64,000 nucleotides of DNA from Bradyrhizobium sp. CCGB12 (GTDB lineage Bacteria; Pseudomonadota; Alphaproteobacteria; Rhizobiales; Xanthobacteraceae), in contig NZ_JANADO010000001.1 of assembly GCF_024199845.1 (NCBI RefSeq), positions 6,510,001 to 6,574,000 on the forward strand, given 5' to 3'. The translations under genes and the position numbers were made by a program. Below the pieces are notes generated by a model. That model was not told where the DNA came from, ran no database searches, and was given only the letters and a program-made list of their open reading frames with translations. Numbering within the stretch: the stretch's first letter is position 1; the number at the start of each line of letters is the position of its first letter. This document shows positions 37,383-45,598 of this stretch, piece by piece.

Positions 37383-38612
37383 ATGGATTACAACCAGTTC
37401 TTCGATTCCGCCCTCGACCGCCTTCACACCGAGCGGCGCTACCGCGTGTTCGCCGACCTCGAGCGCACCGCCGGCCGGTTTCCCCATGCGGTCTGGCACT
37501 CGCCCAAGGGCAAGCGGGACGTCGTGATCTGGTGCTCGAACGATTATCTCGGCATGGGCCAGCACCCGAAGGTGGTCGGCGCCATGGTCGAGACCGCCAC
37601 CCGGGTCGGCACCGGCGCCGGCGGCACCCGCAACATCGCCGGCACGCATCATCCTCTGGTCCAGCTCGAGGCCGAACTCGCCGATCTCCACGGCAAGGAA
37701 GCCGCGCTGCTGTTTACGTCGGGTTATGTCTCGAACCAGACGGGCATCGCCACCATCGCCAAGCTCATTCCGAACTGCCTGATCCTGTCGGACGAGCTCA
37801 ACCACAATTCGATGATCGAGGGCATCCGGCAGTCCGGCTGCGAGCGGGTCGTATTCCGCCACAACGACCTGGCCCATCTTGAAGAGCTGTTGAAAGCAGC
37901 TGGTTCGAACCGGCCCAAGCTGATCGCCTGCGAGAGCCTTTATTCCATGGACGGCGACGTCGCCCCGCTGGCCAAAATCTGCGATCTCGCCGAGAAATAT
38001 GGCGCGATGACCTATGTCGACGAGGTTCATGCGGTCGGCATGTACGGCCCGCGCGGCGGCGGCGTTGCCGAGCGTGACGGCGTCATGCATCGCATCGACA
38101 TCCTCGAAGGCACGCTGGCCAAGGCGTTCGGCTGCCTCGGCGGCTACATCGCCGCCAATGGGCAGATCATCGACGCCGTGCGCTCCTACGCGCCGGGCTT
38201 CATCTTCACCACCGCGCTCCCGCCGGCGATCTGCTCGGCCGCGACCGCCGCGATCAAGCATCTGAAGACCTCGAATTGGGAGCGTGAACGCCACCAGGAC
38301 CGCGCCGCCCGCGTCAAGGCGATCCTCAATGCCGCAGGCCTCCCGGTGATGTCGAGCGACACCCACATCGTGCCGCTGTTCGTCGGCGACCCCGAAAAGT
38401 GCAAGCAGGCCTCCGATCTCCTGCTCGAACAGCACGGCATCTATATTCAGCCGATCAACTATCCGACCGTCGCCAAGGGCACCGAACGCCTGCGTATCAC
38501 GCCGTCGCCCTATCACGACGACGGCCTGATCGATGCGCTCGCCGAGGCCCTGGTGCAAGTGTGGGATCGCCTCGGCCTGCCGCTGCGTCAGAAATCGCTG
38601 GCAGCGGAGTAG
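37383..38612 (+). CDS. hemA: 5-aminolevulinate synthase
   Basis: A 409-residue PLP enzyme that condenses glycine and succinyl-CoA to 5-aminolevulinate, the first step of haem synthesis in alphaproteobacteria. Family signs: [20 protein letters not shown] start, [31 protein letters not shown] and the PLP lysine at about 247 in [13 protein letters not shown]. The ATG at 37383 gives normal length; an in-frame codon at 37353 is less likely. It is monocistronic and probably oxygen-regulated through the FNR-type box at 37231. Confidence 0.96.
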   Translation: MDYNQFFDSALDRLHTERRYRVFADLERTAGRFPHAVWHSPKGKRDVVIWCSNDYLGMGQHPKVVGAMVETATRVGTGAGGTRNIAGTHHPLVQLEAELADLHGKEAALLFTSGYVSNQTGIATIAKLIPNCLILSDELNHNSMIEGIRQSGCERVVFRHNDLAHLEELLKAAGSNRPKLIACESLYSMDGDVAPLAKICDLAEKYGAMTYVDEVHAVGMYGPRGGGVAERDGVMHRIDILEGTLAKAFGCLGGYIAANGQIIDAVRSYAPGFIFTTALPPAICSAATAAIKHLKTSNWERERHQDRAARVKAILNAAGLPVMSSDTHIVPLFVGDPEKCKQASDLLLEQHGIYIQPINYPTVAKGTERLRITPSPYHDDGLIDALAEALVQVWDRLGLPLRQKSLAAE

Positions 38613-38917
38613 GCTTCTCTTTCGCCTCTCCCCGCTTGCGGGGAGAGGCAGGATCGCATCGCCAGATGCGATCCGGGTGAGGGGGACTCTCCGCGAGTCT
38701 AACTGCCACCGTCCCCGCGGAGAGCCCCCCTCACCCCACCCTCTCCCCGCAAGCGGGGCGAGGGAGAGCGGGCAACTCGCCCCGCCCCTTAACGACAACC
38801 CCAGTTCCCGCCCCCAACGCAGCATTTCGCTGTCGCTTGCGACCGCTCAACGCGCTAGATTTGCTGGGAAAATGAGATCGGGCGCGGCCAGCGCGCCCAG
38901 GGAGACACACGCGCGCC
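38613..38917. other. Intergenic region holding a dispersed repeat
   Basis: This 305-bp gap holds a paired repeat at 38624-38766 and then about 150 bp of ordinary sequence that must contain the promoter of the hybrid kinase. No gene is supported in it. Confidence 0.5.
38624..38766. repeat. Dispersed inverted repeat (CTCTCCCCGCTTGCGGGGAGAGG type)
   Basis: Left arm CGCCTCTCCCCGCTTGCGGGG, then CGATCCGGGTGAGGGGG; the right arm carries CCCCTCACCCCACCCTCTC and CCCGCAAGCGGGGCGAGGGAGAG. It is a second copy of the family seen at 15043-15184, again strictly intergenic, and probably also terminates hemA. Confidence 0.6.
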
Positions 38918-41900
38918 ATGCTGCACGACTGGGGCGTGATCGCCGCCGCCTTCGGCTACATCGGCTTTCTGTTCCTGGTGGCGAGCCACGGCGACCGCCG
39001 CTCGCAGGCCGGGCCACGCCGCGCCTCCGGGCTGATCTACCCGCTGTCGCTGGCGATCTACTGCACCTCCTGGACCTTCTTCGGCTCGGTGGGCTTCGCC
39101 ACCCGCACCTCGACCGACTTCCTGGCGATCTATGTCGGCCCGATCCTGATGATCGGGCTCGGCGCCGGCGTGCTCCGGCGCGTGATCCAGCTGGCCAAAG
39201 CCCACAACATCACCTCGATCGCCGACTTCATCGGCGCGCGCTACGGCAAGAGCCAGGCCGTGGCAGCCACCGTGGCGCTGATCGCCATCATCGGCTCGGT
39301 GCCCTACATCGCGCTCCAGCTCAAGGCGGTGGCCTCCTCGCTCGGAACGATCCTGAGCGAAGACCAGGCGTTCTCCCATATCCCGATCCTCGGCGACATG
39401 GCGCTGATGGTGACGCTGGCGATGGCGGCCTTCGCCGTGCTGTTCGGCACCCGCCAGACCGACGCCACAGAGCATCAGCACGGCCTGATGCTCGCGGTTG
39501 CGACCGAGTCCATCATCAAGCTGGTCGCCTTCCTCGCTGCCGGCATCTTCGTCACCTTCTGGATGTTCTCGCCGCACGAATTGATCGAGCGGGCCATGAA
39601 GACGCCGGAGGCCGTGCGCACCATCAACTACTCGCCGTCGATCGGCAACTTCCTGACCATGACGCTGCTGTCGCTGTGCGCGATCATGCTGCTGCCGCGC
39701 CAATTCCACGTCAGCGTCGTGGAAAATTCCTCCGACGCCGAGGTCGGCCGCGCGCGCTGGCTGTTCCCGCTCTATCTCGTCGCCATCAACCTGTTCGTGA
39801 TCCCGATCGCGCTCGCCGGTCTCATCAGCTTCCCGTTCGGCGCGGCCGACCCCGACATGTACGTGCTGGCCCTGCCGATCGAGGGCGGCGCGGATCTGCT
39901 CAGCGTCGCCGTCTTCGTCGGCGGCCTGTCGGCGGCGACCGCGATGGTGATCGTCGAATGCGTCGCGCTCTCCATCATGGTCTCGAACGACCTCGTGGTG
40001 CCCCTGGTGCTGCAACGACGGCCGGAGGGACGCACCGGCGGCGCCGATTTCAGCGATTTCCTGCTGCGCTCGCGGCGGCTTGCGATCTTCTCCATCATGG
40101 TGATGGCATATTTCTACTACCGCGCACTCGGCAACACCCAGCTCGCAGCGATCGGCCTGTTGTCGTTTGCCGCCATCGCCCAGCTTGCACCAAGCTTCTT
40201 CGGCGGGCTGCTGTGGCGGCGGGCGACGGCGCGCGGCGCAATCGGCGGGATGTTGGTCGGCTTCATGGTGTGGCTCTACACGCTGTTCATCCCGAGCTTC
40301 ATGGACGGCTCGACCACGGGAATCCTGCTGCTCCAGCATGGACCGTTCGGAATCGAGGCGCTGCGGCCACAGGCACTGTTCGGCGCCGACCTGCCGCCGC
40401 TGATGCATGGTGTCATCTGGTCGCTGTCGCTCAACATCCTCACCTATGTGCTCCTCTCGCTGGCACGCCGGCCGTCTTCGATCGAGCTGGTACAGGCCGA
40501 TCTGTTTGTCCCCAACACGCTCGCGCCGATCTCCCCGAGCTTCCGCCGCTGGCGCACCACCGTCACCGTGCAGGACATCCAGACCACGGTGGCGCAATAT
40601 CTCGGGCCCGACCGCGCTCGCCATTCGTTCGAGGCCTTCTCGGCGCGGCGCAATGTGCGGCTCGAATCCGGGGCGCCCGCCGATTTCGAGCTGTTGCAGC
40701 ACGCCGAGCACCTGATCGCCTCCTCGATCGGCGCGGCGTCTTCGCGGCTCGTGATGTCGCTGCTGCTGCGCAAGCGGACGGTCTCGGCGAAGGCCGCGCT
40801 GAAACTGCTCGACGATTCCCATGCAGCGCTGCACTTCAACCGCGAGATCCTTCAGACCGCGCTCAACCACGTGCGTCAGGGCATCGCGGTCTTCGATGCC
40901 GACCTGCAACTGATCTGCTCCAACCGGCAGTTCGGCGATCTCCTCAACGTTCCCCCGCATTTCATCCAGTTCGGCACGCCGCTTCGCGAAATCCTGGAGT
41001 TCATCGGCGTGGGCGATCCGGACGACCCGGTCGAGCGCGAGGCCATGCTGGAGCGACGGCTGGCCGCCTACACCACCGACAGCGAGCCCTATCTCGAACG
41101 CCTGCCGGATCGCCACATGGTGATCGAGGTGCTCACCAATCACATGCCCGGTGGCGGCTTCGTCATCACCTTCACCGACGTCACGCCCACGTTCGAGGCG
41201 GCGGAAGCACTGGAGCGCGCCAATGCGACGCTCGAAAAGCGCGTCCGCGACCGCACCGAAGAACTGACGCGGCTGAATTCGGAGCTGGCGCTGGCCAAGA
41301 GCACCGCGGAGGATGCCAGCATCTCCAAGACGCGCTTCCTCGCCGCCGCCAGCCACGACATTCTCCAGCCGTTGAACGCGGCGCGCCTCTACGTCACCAG
41401 CCTTGTCGAGCGCCAGCACAATGGTGAGGAGACCCGGCTGGTCGAGAACATCGACGAGTCGCTCCAGGCAATCGAGGAGATCCTCGGCGCGCTGCTCGAC
41501 ATCTCCAGGCTCGACGCCGGCGCGATGACGACCTCGACCTCGAGCTTCAAGATGGCCGATCTGATGCGCTCGCTGGAGATCGAGTTCGCGCCGATTGCGC
41601 GCGCCAAGGGCCTGGAGCTTGCCTTCGTGCCCTGCTCGCTCCCGGTCGAATCGGACCGCCTGCTGCTGCGGCGACTGCTCCAGAACCTGATCTCCAATGC
41701 GATCAAGTACACCCCGCGCGGCCGCGTTCTGGTCGGCTGCCGCCGCCAAGGCCCGTCGCTGAAGATCTGCGTCTACGACACCGGCGTCGGTATCCCGCCG
41801 GTCAAGCGCGGCGAGATCTTCAAGGAGTTCCACCGTCTGGAACAGGGCGCGCGCATCGCACGCGGCCTCGGCCTGGGGCTCTCGATCGTCGAGCGGCTGG

Positions 41901-42427
41901 CGCGCGTGCTCAAGCACGGCATCGCCATCGACGGCAATGTGAGCGGCGGCTCGATGTTCTCCGTGACGGTGCCAACGGCGAAGGCGATCACCCACACCGC
42001 CGCCGTGACCAGCGCGACGCCGCTGGCGCGCACGCCGATCTCGGGCGCGCTGATCGTGTGCATCGAAAACGATGCGGCGATCCTCGACGGCATGCGCACG
42101 CTGTTGAAGGCCTGGGGCGCCGAGGTGATCGCGGTTGCCGATCCCGAAGGCGCGATCGCCGCGATCGAGACCGCCGGACGAGGCGTCACCGGCCTGCTCG
42201 TCGACTATCACCTCGACCGCGGCAACGGCATCGCAGCCATCCGCGACATCCGCCGCCGCTTCGGCGACGGCATTCCCGCGATCCTGATCACCGCCGACCG
42301 CAGCCCCGCCGTGCAAATGGCTGCGCGGGATGAGAAGGTCGCGGTGCTCAACAAGCCGGTGAAGCCGGCTTCGCTCCGCGCCCTGCTCGGCCAGTGGCGC
42401 ACGCAGCAGATGGTGGCGGCGGAGTGA
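38918..42427 (+). CDS. CrbS/MxtR-like hybrid histidine kinase with SSS transporter-like sensor
   Basis: An 1169-residue hybrid sensor kinase. The N-terminal about 520 residues form a multi-helix sodium:solute-symporter (SSS) domain. A STAC linker follows (VQDIQTTVAQYLGPDRARHSFEAF). Then come a PAS domain (about 640-760), a coiled coil, HisKA with phospho-His in AAASHDILQPLNA, HATPase (LLQNLISNAIKYT, DTGVGIPP, GLGLGLSIVERLA) and a C-terminal receiver (GLLVDYHLDRG). This SSS-STAC-PAS-HK-REC order is that of CrbS/MxtR/CbrA kinases that control acetate and carbon use. A CrbR/ErdR-like regulator lies 6 kb downstream. ATG at 38918. Confidence 0.9.
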   Translation: MLHDWGVIAAAFGYIGFLFLVASHGDRRSQAGPRRASGLIYPLSLAIYCTSWTFFGSVGFATRTSTDFLAIYVGPILMIGLGAGVLRRVIQLAKAHNITSIADFIGARYGKSQAVAATVALIAIIGSVPYIALQLKAVASSLGTILSEDQAFSHIPILGDMALMVTLAMAAFAVLFGTRQTDATEHQHGLMLAVATESIIKLVAFLAAGIFVTFWMFSPHELIERAMKTPEAVRTINYSPSIGNFLTMTLLSLCAIMLLPRQFHVSVVENSSDAEVGRARWLFPLYLVAINLFVIPIALAGLISFPFGAADPDMYVLALPIEGGADLLSVAVFVGGLSAATAMVIVECVALSIMVSNDLVVPLVLQRRPEGRTGGADFSDFLLRSRRLAIFSIMVMAYFYYRALGNTQLAAIGLLSFAAIAQLAPSFFGGLLWRRATARGAIGGMLVGFMVWLYTLFIPSFMDGSTTGILLLQHGPFGIEALRPQALFGADLPPLMHGVIWSLSLNILTYVLLSLARRPSSIELVQADLFVPNTLAPISPSFRRWRTTVTVQDIQTTVAQYLGPDRARHSFEAFSARRNVRLESGAPADFELLQHAEHLIASSIGAASSRLVMSLLLRKRTVSAKAALKLLDDSHAALHFNREILQTALNHVRQGIAVFDADLQLICSNRQFGDLLNVPPHFIQFGTPLREILEFIGVGDPDDPVEREAMLERRLAAYTTDSEPYLERLPDRHMVIEVLTNHMPGGGFVITFTDVTPTFEAAEALERANATLEKRVRDRTEELTRLNSELALAKSTAEDASISKTRFLAAASHDILQPLNAARLYVTSLVERQHNGEETRLVENIDESLQAIEEILGALLDISRLDAGAMTTSTSSFKMADLMRSLEIEFAPIARAKGLELAFVPCSLPVESDRLLLRRLLQNLISNAIKYTPRGRVLVGCRRQGPSLKICVYDTGVGIPPVKRGEIFKEFHRLEQGARIARGLGLGLSIVERLARVLKHGIAIDGNVSGGSMFSVTVPTAKAITHTAAVTSATPLARTPISGALIVCIENDAAILDGMRTLLKAWGAEVIAVADPEGAIAAIETAGRGVTGLLVDYHLDRGNGIAAIRDIRRRFGDGIPAILITADRSPAVQMAARDEKVAVLNKPVKPASLRALLGQWRTQQMVAAE

Positions 42428-42437
42428 GACGCGCGGG

Positions 42438-43262
42438 TCAATAATCGGTCGATACGCTGAGCGCGCGCCACGTTTCCAATTCCTCGAGACGAAGCCTGTC
42501 CGTCGCGGCGATGGCGTTCACGGCGTCGCTGCCGAGGGCGATGCGCAGAGGTGGATGAGCCATGCCGACCAGCTTCAACACGACGGCTGCAGCCTTGGCG
42601 GGGTCGCCGGGCTGGCGGCCATCGTAATCGCGCTGCATCCTGACGGCAGCGCCAACGACCGCGTCGTACTCCGGCCGTCCCTCGCAGGTCGCATGCGCGG
42701 CCTGGGCAAAGCCGGTGCGGAAGCCGCCGGGCTCGACGAGCGTCACGTTCACGCCGATCAACGCCATCTCGCGCGCCAGGGATTCCGAAAAGCCCTCGAT
42801 GCCCCATTTCGCGGCCGAATAGGCGGCGCGGGCCGGAGCACCAATGCGCCCGCCGACGGATGAGACTTGGACGATGTGCCCACGGCGCTGCCGACGCATC
42901 ACGGGGATCGCCGCCTTGGTGACGATGATGGTGCCGATCAGGTTGACTTCGATCTGCCGACGGAACGAGTCCAGGCGCGTGTCCTCGACAGATCCGAGAT
43001 CGCCGTAGCCGGCGTTGTTCACGACCACATCGACCCCGCCAAACGTCGCCACGGCGAAGCCGACGGCTGCTTGCGCTGCCGCCTCGTCGGTCACGTCGAG
43101 CGTTGCAAGCCGAAGCCTCTCGCCGAAGCGCGCGAGCAACGATTCGAGCGGCTTGGGGTCGCGGGCCGAAGCCAGCACGCGATCTCCCGCCGTGAGTGCG
43201 GCTTCCACGATGGCCCGGCCGAGCCCGCGAGAGCTGCCGCTGATGAACCAGGTCCTGGACAT
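42438..43262 (-). CDS. Short-chain dehydrogenase/reductase
   Basis: A 274-residue classical SDR with cofactor motif SGSSRGLGRA (residues 8-17), NNAG at 82-85, catalytic Ser135, and Y148-x3-K152 in YSAAK. An acidic residue after the second strand is absent (ASARDPKPL), so NADP(H) is likely. It is the last gene of the minus-strand operon ohr-hydrolase-cytochrome P460-SDR, 17 bp after the P460 gene. Confidence 0.9.
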   Translation of the reverse strand: MSRTWFISGSSRGLGRAIVEAALTAGDRVLASARDPKPLESLLARFGERLRLATLDVTDEAAAQAAVGFAVATFGGVDVVVNNAGYGDLGSVEDTRLDSFRRQIEVNLIGTIIVTKAAIPVMRRQRRGHIVQVSSVGGRIGAPARAAYSAAKWGIEGFSESLAREMALIGVNVTLVEPGGFRTGFAQAAHATCEGRPEYDAVVGAAVRMQRDYDGRQPGDPAKAAAVVLKLVGMAHPPLRIALGSDAVNAIAATDRLRLEELETWRALSVSTDY

Positions 43263-43279
43263 GATCGTCTCTCGGCCGT

Positions 43280-43843
43280 TCAGGGGGCCAGCCGCGTGAA
43301 GACGTAATCGCGGCCCTTGGCCCGCGCTTCATGGCACGCGAAGCAGGTGCGATGCTGGGCCTCGTCCACCGGCTTGCCGTTGATGAAACGACCAAATCCC
43401 CAGCCGCCGGTGGCGGCATATTTTTTGGCATCTTTCACCATCACCTGGACCGTGGTGGCGGCGCCGGGAATCGTCGCGGACGCAAATTCGGGGGATTGTT
43501 TCCGCTTCCAGGCGCGCTTGACCAGAATAGTGCCGTCCGGAAACGGAAGCTTTCCGTCCTGATAGGCATCGATCGCAGTCTGGTTGCCGACCACGGCGCG
43601 AAGCTCATCGAGCGGCGCCGCCTCTTCGGCCGGCGCGATCAGCTCCCACTGCTTGTAGCCCGGCGGAATCGTGACGCCGAAGATCGGCGAGGCGTCCGCC
43701 CCGCTCTGTTCCGCCGGCCCCTCCGCGGAGGCGATCGTGACGAGATACGGCACGCAGGTCAGGAGCACGACGAGGAGGACGACGGTCAGCACGATCATCG
43801 TGGCGTAGGGAGATCTTTTCTTCTGAGGTTCGGTTGGCGTCAT
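43280..43843 (-). CDS. Cytochrome P460-family c-type haem protein
   Basis: A 187-residue protein with one N-terminal membrane anchor (about 14-40) and a periplasmic domain. A single haem c motif CFACH (167-171) lies near the C-terminus. It has the family pattern IPPGYKQWELIAP and PDGTILVKRAWKRK, as in cytochrome P460. P460 enzymes oxidise hydroxylamine; members outside ammonia oxidisers have less clear redox or NO-related roles. It is the third gene of the ohr operon, 72 bp after the hydrolase gene. Confidence 0.85.
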   Translation of the reverse strand: MTPTEPQKKRSPYATMIVLTVVLLVVLLTCVPYLVTIASAEGPAEQSGADASPIFGVTIPPGYKQWELIAPAEEAAPLDELRAVVGNQTAIDAYQDGKLPFPDGTILVKRAWKRKQSPEFASATIPGAATTVQVMVKDAKKYAATGGWGFGRFINGKPVDEAQHRTCFACHEARAKGRDYVFTRLAP

Positions 43844-43915
43844 GACGTTTCATCAAGCTGGGATCAACGGGCAATGCTCGGTCCAGCCTGGCTGGACCGA
43901 GGTGCTGACGGAGGC

Positions 43916-44944
43916 TCAGGCGCGGTCGGCGTCGATGACAGCCTTGGCAAAGGCCTCTGGTGCTTCCTGCGGCAGATTGTGGCCGATGCCGCCGGTGATG
44001 AGCCGGAAATCGTACCGGCCGGAGAATTTCTTGGCATAGGCGCTCGGGTCCGGATGCGGCGCGCCGTTGGCGTCGCCTTCCATCGTGATCGTCGGCACCT
44101 CGATGACGGGAGCTGCCGCGAGCTTCTTTTCGAGATGCTCGTACTTCGCCTCGCCCTGGGCGAGCCCGAGTCGCCAACGGTAATTGTGGATCGTGATCGC
44201 GACATGGTCCTTGTTGTCGAGCGCCGCTGCGCTTCGATTGAAGGTGGCGTCGTCGAACTTCCATTGCGGCGAGGCGAGCTTCCAGATCAGCCTGGCGAAA
44301 TCGTGCGTGTACTTCTCGTATCCGGCGCGGCCGCGCTCGGTCGCGAAATAGAATTGATACCACCATTGCAGCTCGGCCTGCGGCGGCAGCGGTGCGTTGC
44401 CCGCGGCCTGGCTGGAGATCAGATAGCCGCTGACCGAGACAAGTGCCCGGCAGCGATCCGGCCATAGCGCGGCGATGATGTCGGCCGTGCGCGCGCCCCA
44501 GTCGAAGCCGGCGACAACAGCCTTCTTGATATCGAGCCTGTCCATCAGCGCGATGATGTCGGCGGCCATCGCCGCAGGCTCGCCGTTTCGCGGCGTCTCA
44601 CTGGAGAGGAAATGCGTCGTGCCATAGCCGCGCAGGTAAGGGATAATCACGCGATAGCCGGCCTTTGCCAGGATCGGCGCGACATCGACGAAGGCGTGAA
44701 TGTCGTAGGGCCAGCCGTGCAGCAGGATCGCCACGGGACCGTTCGAGGGGCCTGCCTCTGCATAGCCGACATCGAGAACGCCGGCATCGATCTGCTTGAT
44801 CGCGCCGAAGGACGCATTCGTTGCGGAGGATCGCGGCGCATTCGTCTCGGCGTTGGCGAGGTCGATCACGCCGAGGCCAAGAGCGAGGGTTCCCGCGGCG
44901 ACGCCGAAAAACTGGCGGCGGTGCTGGTCGATGATCTGCTTCAT
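43916..44944 (-). CDS. Tat-exported epoxide-hydrolase-like alpha/beta hydrolase
   Basis: A 342-residue protein with a twin-arginine signal (HRRQFFGVAAG, residues 8-18). An alpha/beta-hydrolase fold follows: oxyanion HGWP at 76-79, nucleophile Asp148 in GFDWGAR, and catalytic His in GGIGHNLPQEAP near the C-terminus. The Asp nucleophile is that of epoxide hydrolases and dehalogenases rather than serine esterases. Export in folded form to the periplasm is predicted. It is the second gene of the operon, 35 bp after ohr. Confidence 0.85.
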   Translation of the reverse strand: MKQIIDQHRRQFFGVAAGTLALGLGVIDLANAETNAPRSSATNASFGAIKQIDAGVLDVGYAEAGPSNGPVAILLHGWPYDIHAFVDVAPILAKAGYRVIIPYLRGYGTTHFLSSETPRNGEPAAMAADIIALMDRLDIKKAVVAGFDWGARTADIIAALWPDRCRALVSVSGYLISSQAAGNAPLPPQAELQWWYQFYFATERGRAGYEKYTHDFARLIWKLASPQWKFDDATFNRSAAALDNKDHVAITIHNYRWRLGLAQGEAKYEHLEKKLAAAPVIEVPTITMEGDANGAPHPDPSAYAKKFSGRYDFRLITGGIGHNLPQEAPEAFAKAVIDADRA

Positions 44945-44979
44945 GATGGTGCTGCCTTTCGATGCTTGGTGATGGTGCG

Positions 44980-45399
44980 TCAGATCAGCGCGACCGTGAC
45001 GTCGATATTGCCGCGGACGGCCTTGGAGTAGGGGCAGGTCTGATGCGCTTCATCGACGATGCCGCGCGCGATCTCAGGGTCGAGACCCGGCAGGCTGACA
45101 TTGAGGCGCGCCCTCAGCGAGTAAGCGCCGTCGTCGAGCAGGAGATCGATCTCCGCATCGATCGCGCTTTTCCTGGGAAGGTCGACCTTCCGCTTGCGCG
45201 CCGCGATCTCCATGGCGCCTTCGAAGCACGCCGACCAGCCGGCAGCGAACAATTGCTCGGGATTGGTGCCGATGCCTGCAGCGCCCGGCGGCGACAATTT
45301 GACGTCGAGGCGACCGTCAGAACTGCGCGACATGCCGTCATGTCGACCGCCGCTGGTGTGTGTCTTCGCTGTGTAGAGCAGCTTTGCCGCTTGTGTCAT
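44980..45399 (-). CDS. ohr: Organic hydroperoxide resistance protein (Ohr/OsmC family)
   Basis: A 139-residue thiol peroxidase of the Ohr type. The reactive cysteines are C58 (GWSACFEGAM) and C122 (TCPYSKAVRGN), with the Ohr-typical MTQAAKLLYTAKTHT start. It reduces organic hydroperoxides using lipoylated or dithiol partners. The ATG at 45399 follows AAGGAGACC. It is the first gene of a four-gene minus-strand operon and is divergent from a large winged-helix/NTPase/TPR regulator. No MarR-type OhrR gene lies beside it. Confidence 0.92.
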   Translation of the reverse strand: MTQAAKLLYTAKTHTSGGRHDGMSRSSDGRLDVKLSPPGAAGIGTNPEQLFAAGWSACFEGAMEIAARKRKVDLPRKSAIDAEIDLLLDDGAYSLRARLNVSLPGLDPEIARGIVDEAHQTCPYSKAVRGNIDVTVALI

Positions 45400-45598
45400 G
45401 AAGGTCTCCTTGCCGTTGCGCAACTGACTAGCAGCGGCTGCCGCAGGACACCCGTTTGGAGTTGTGAGAAGTTGTGAGGCCTCACCTCGCGCGCCTCACA
45501 AGGCCTGCATCCACGGTCTGAGGCCGATGCAGGCAGGCGCCTTGCCGGATCGCACGCGTCTGGCTATCGGATCATTTCGAGAGGATCAGGATTTCGTG

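Noticed and set aside
38533..42316. Very long ORFs in other frames of the hybrid-kinase region
   Set aside because: Both are Arg/Pro- or Asp/Gly-rich shadows of the 38918-42427 kinase, which carries all catalytic motifs.
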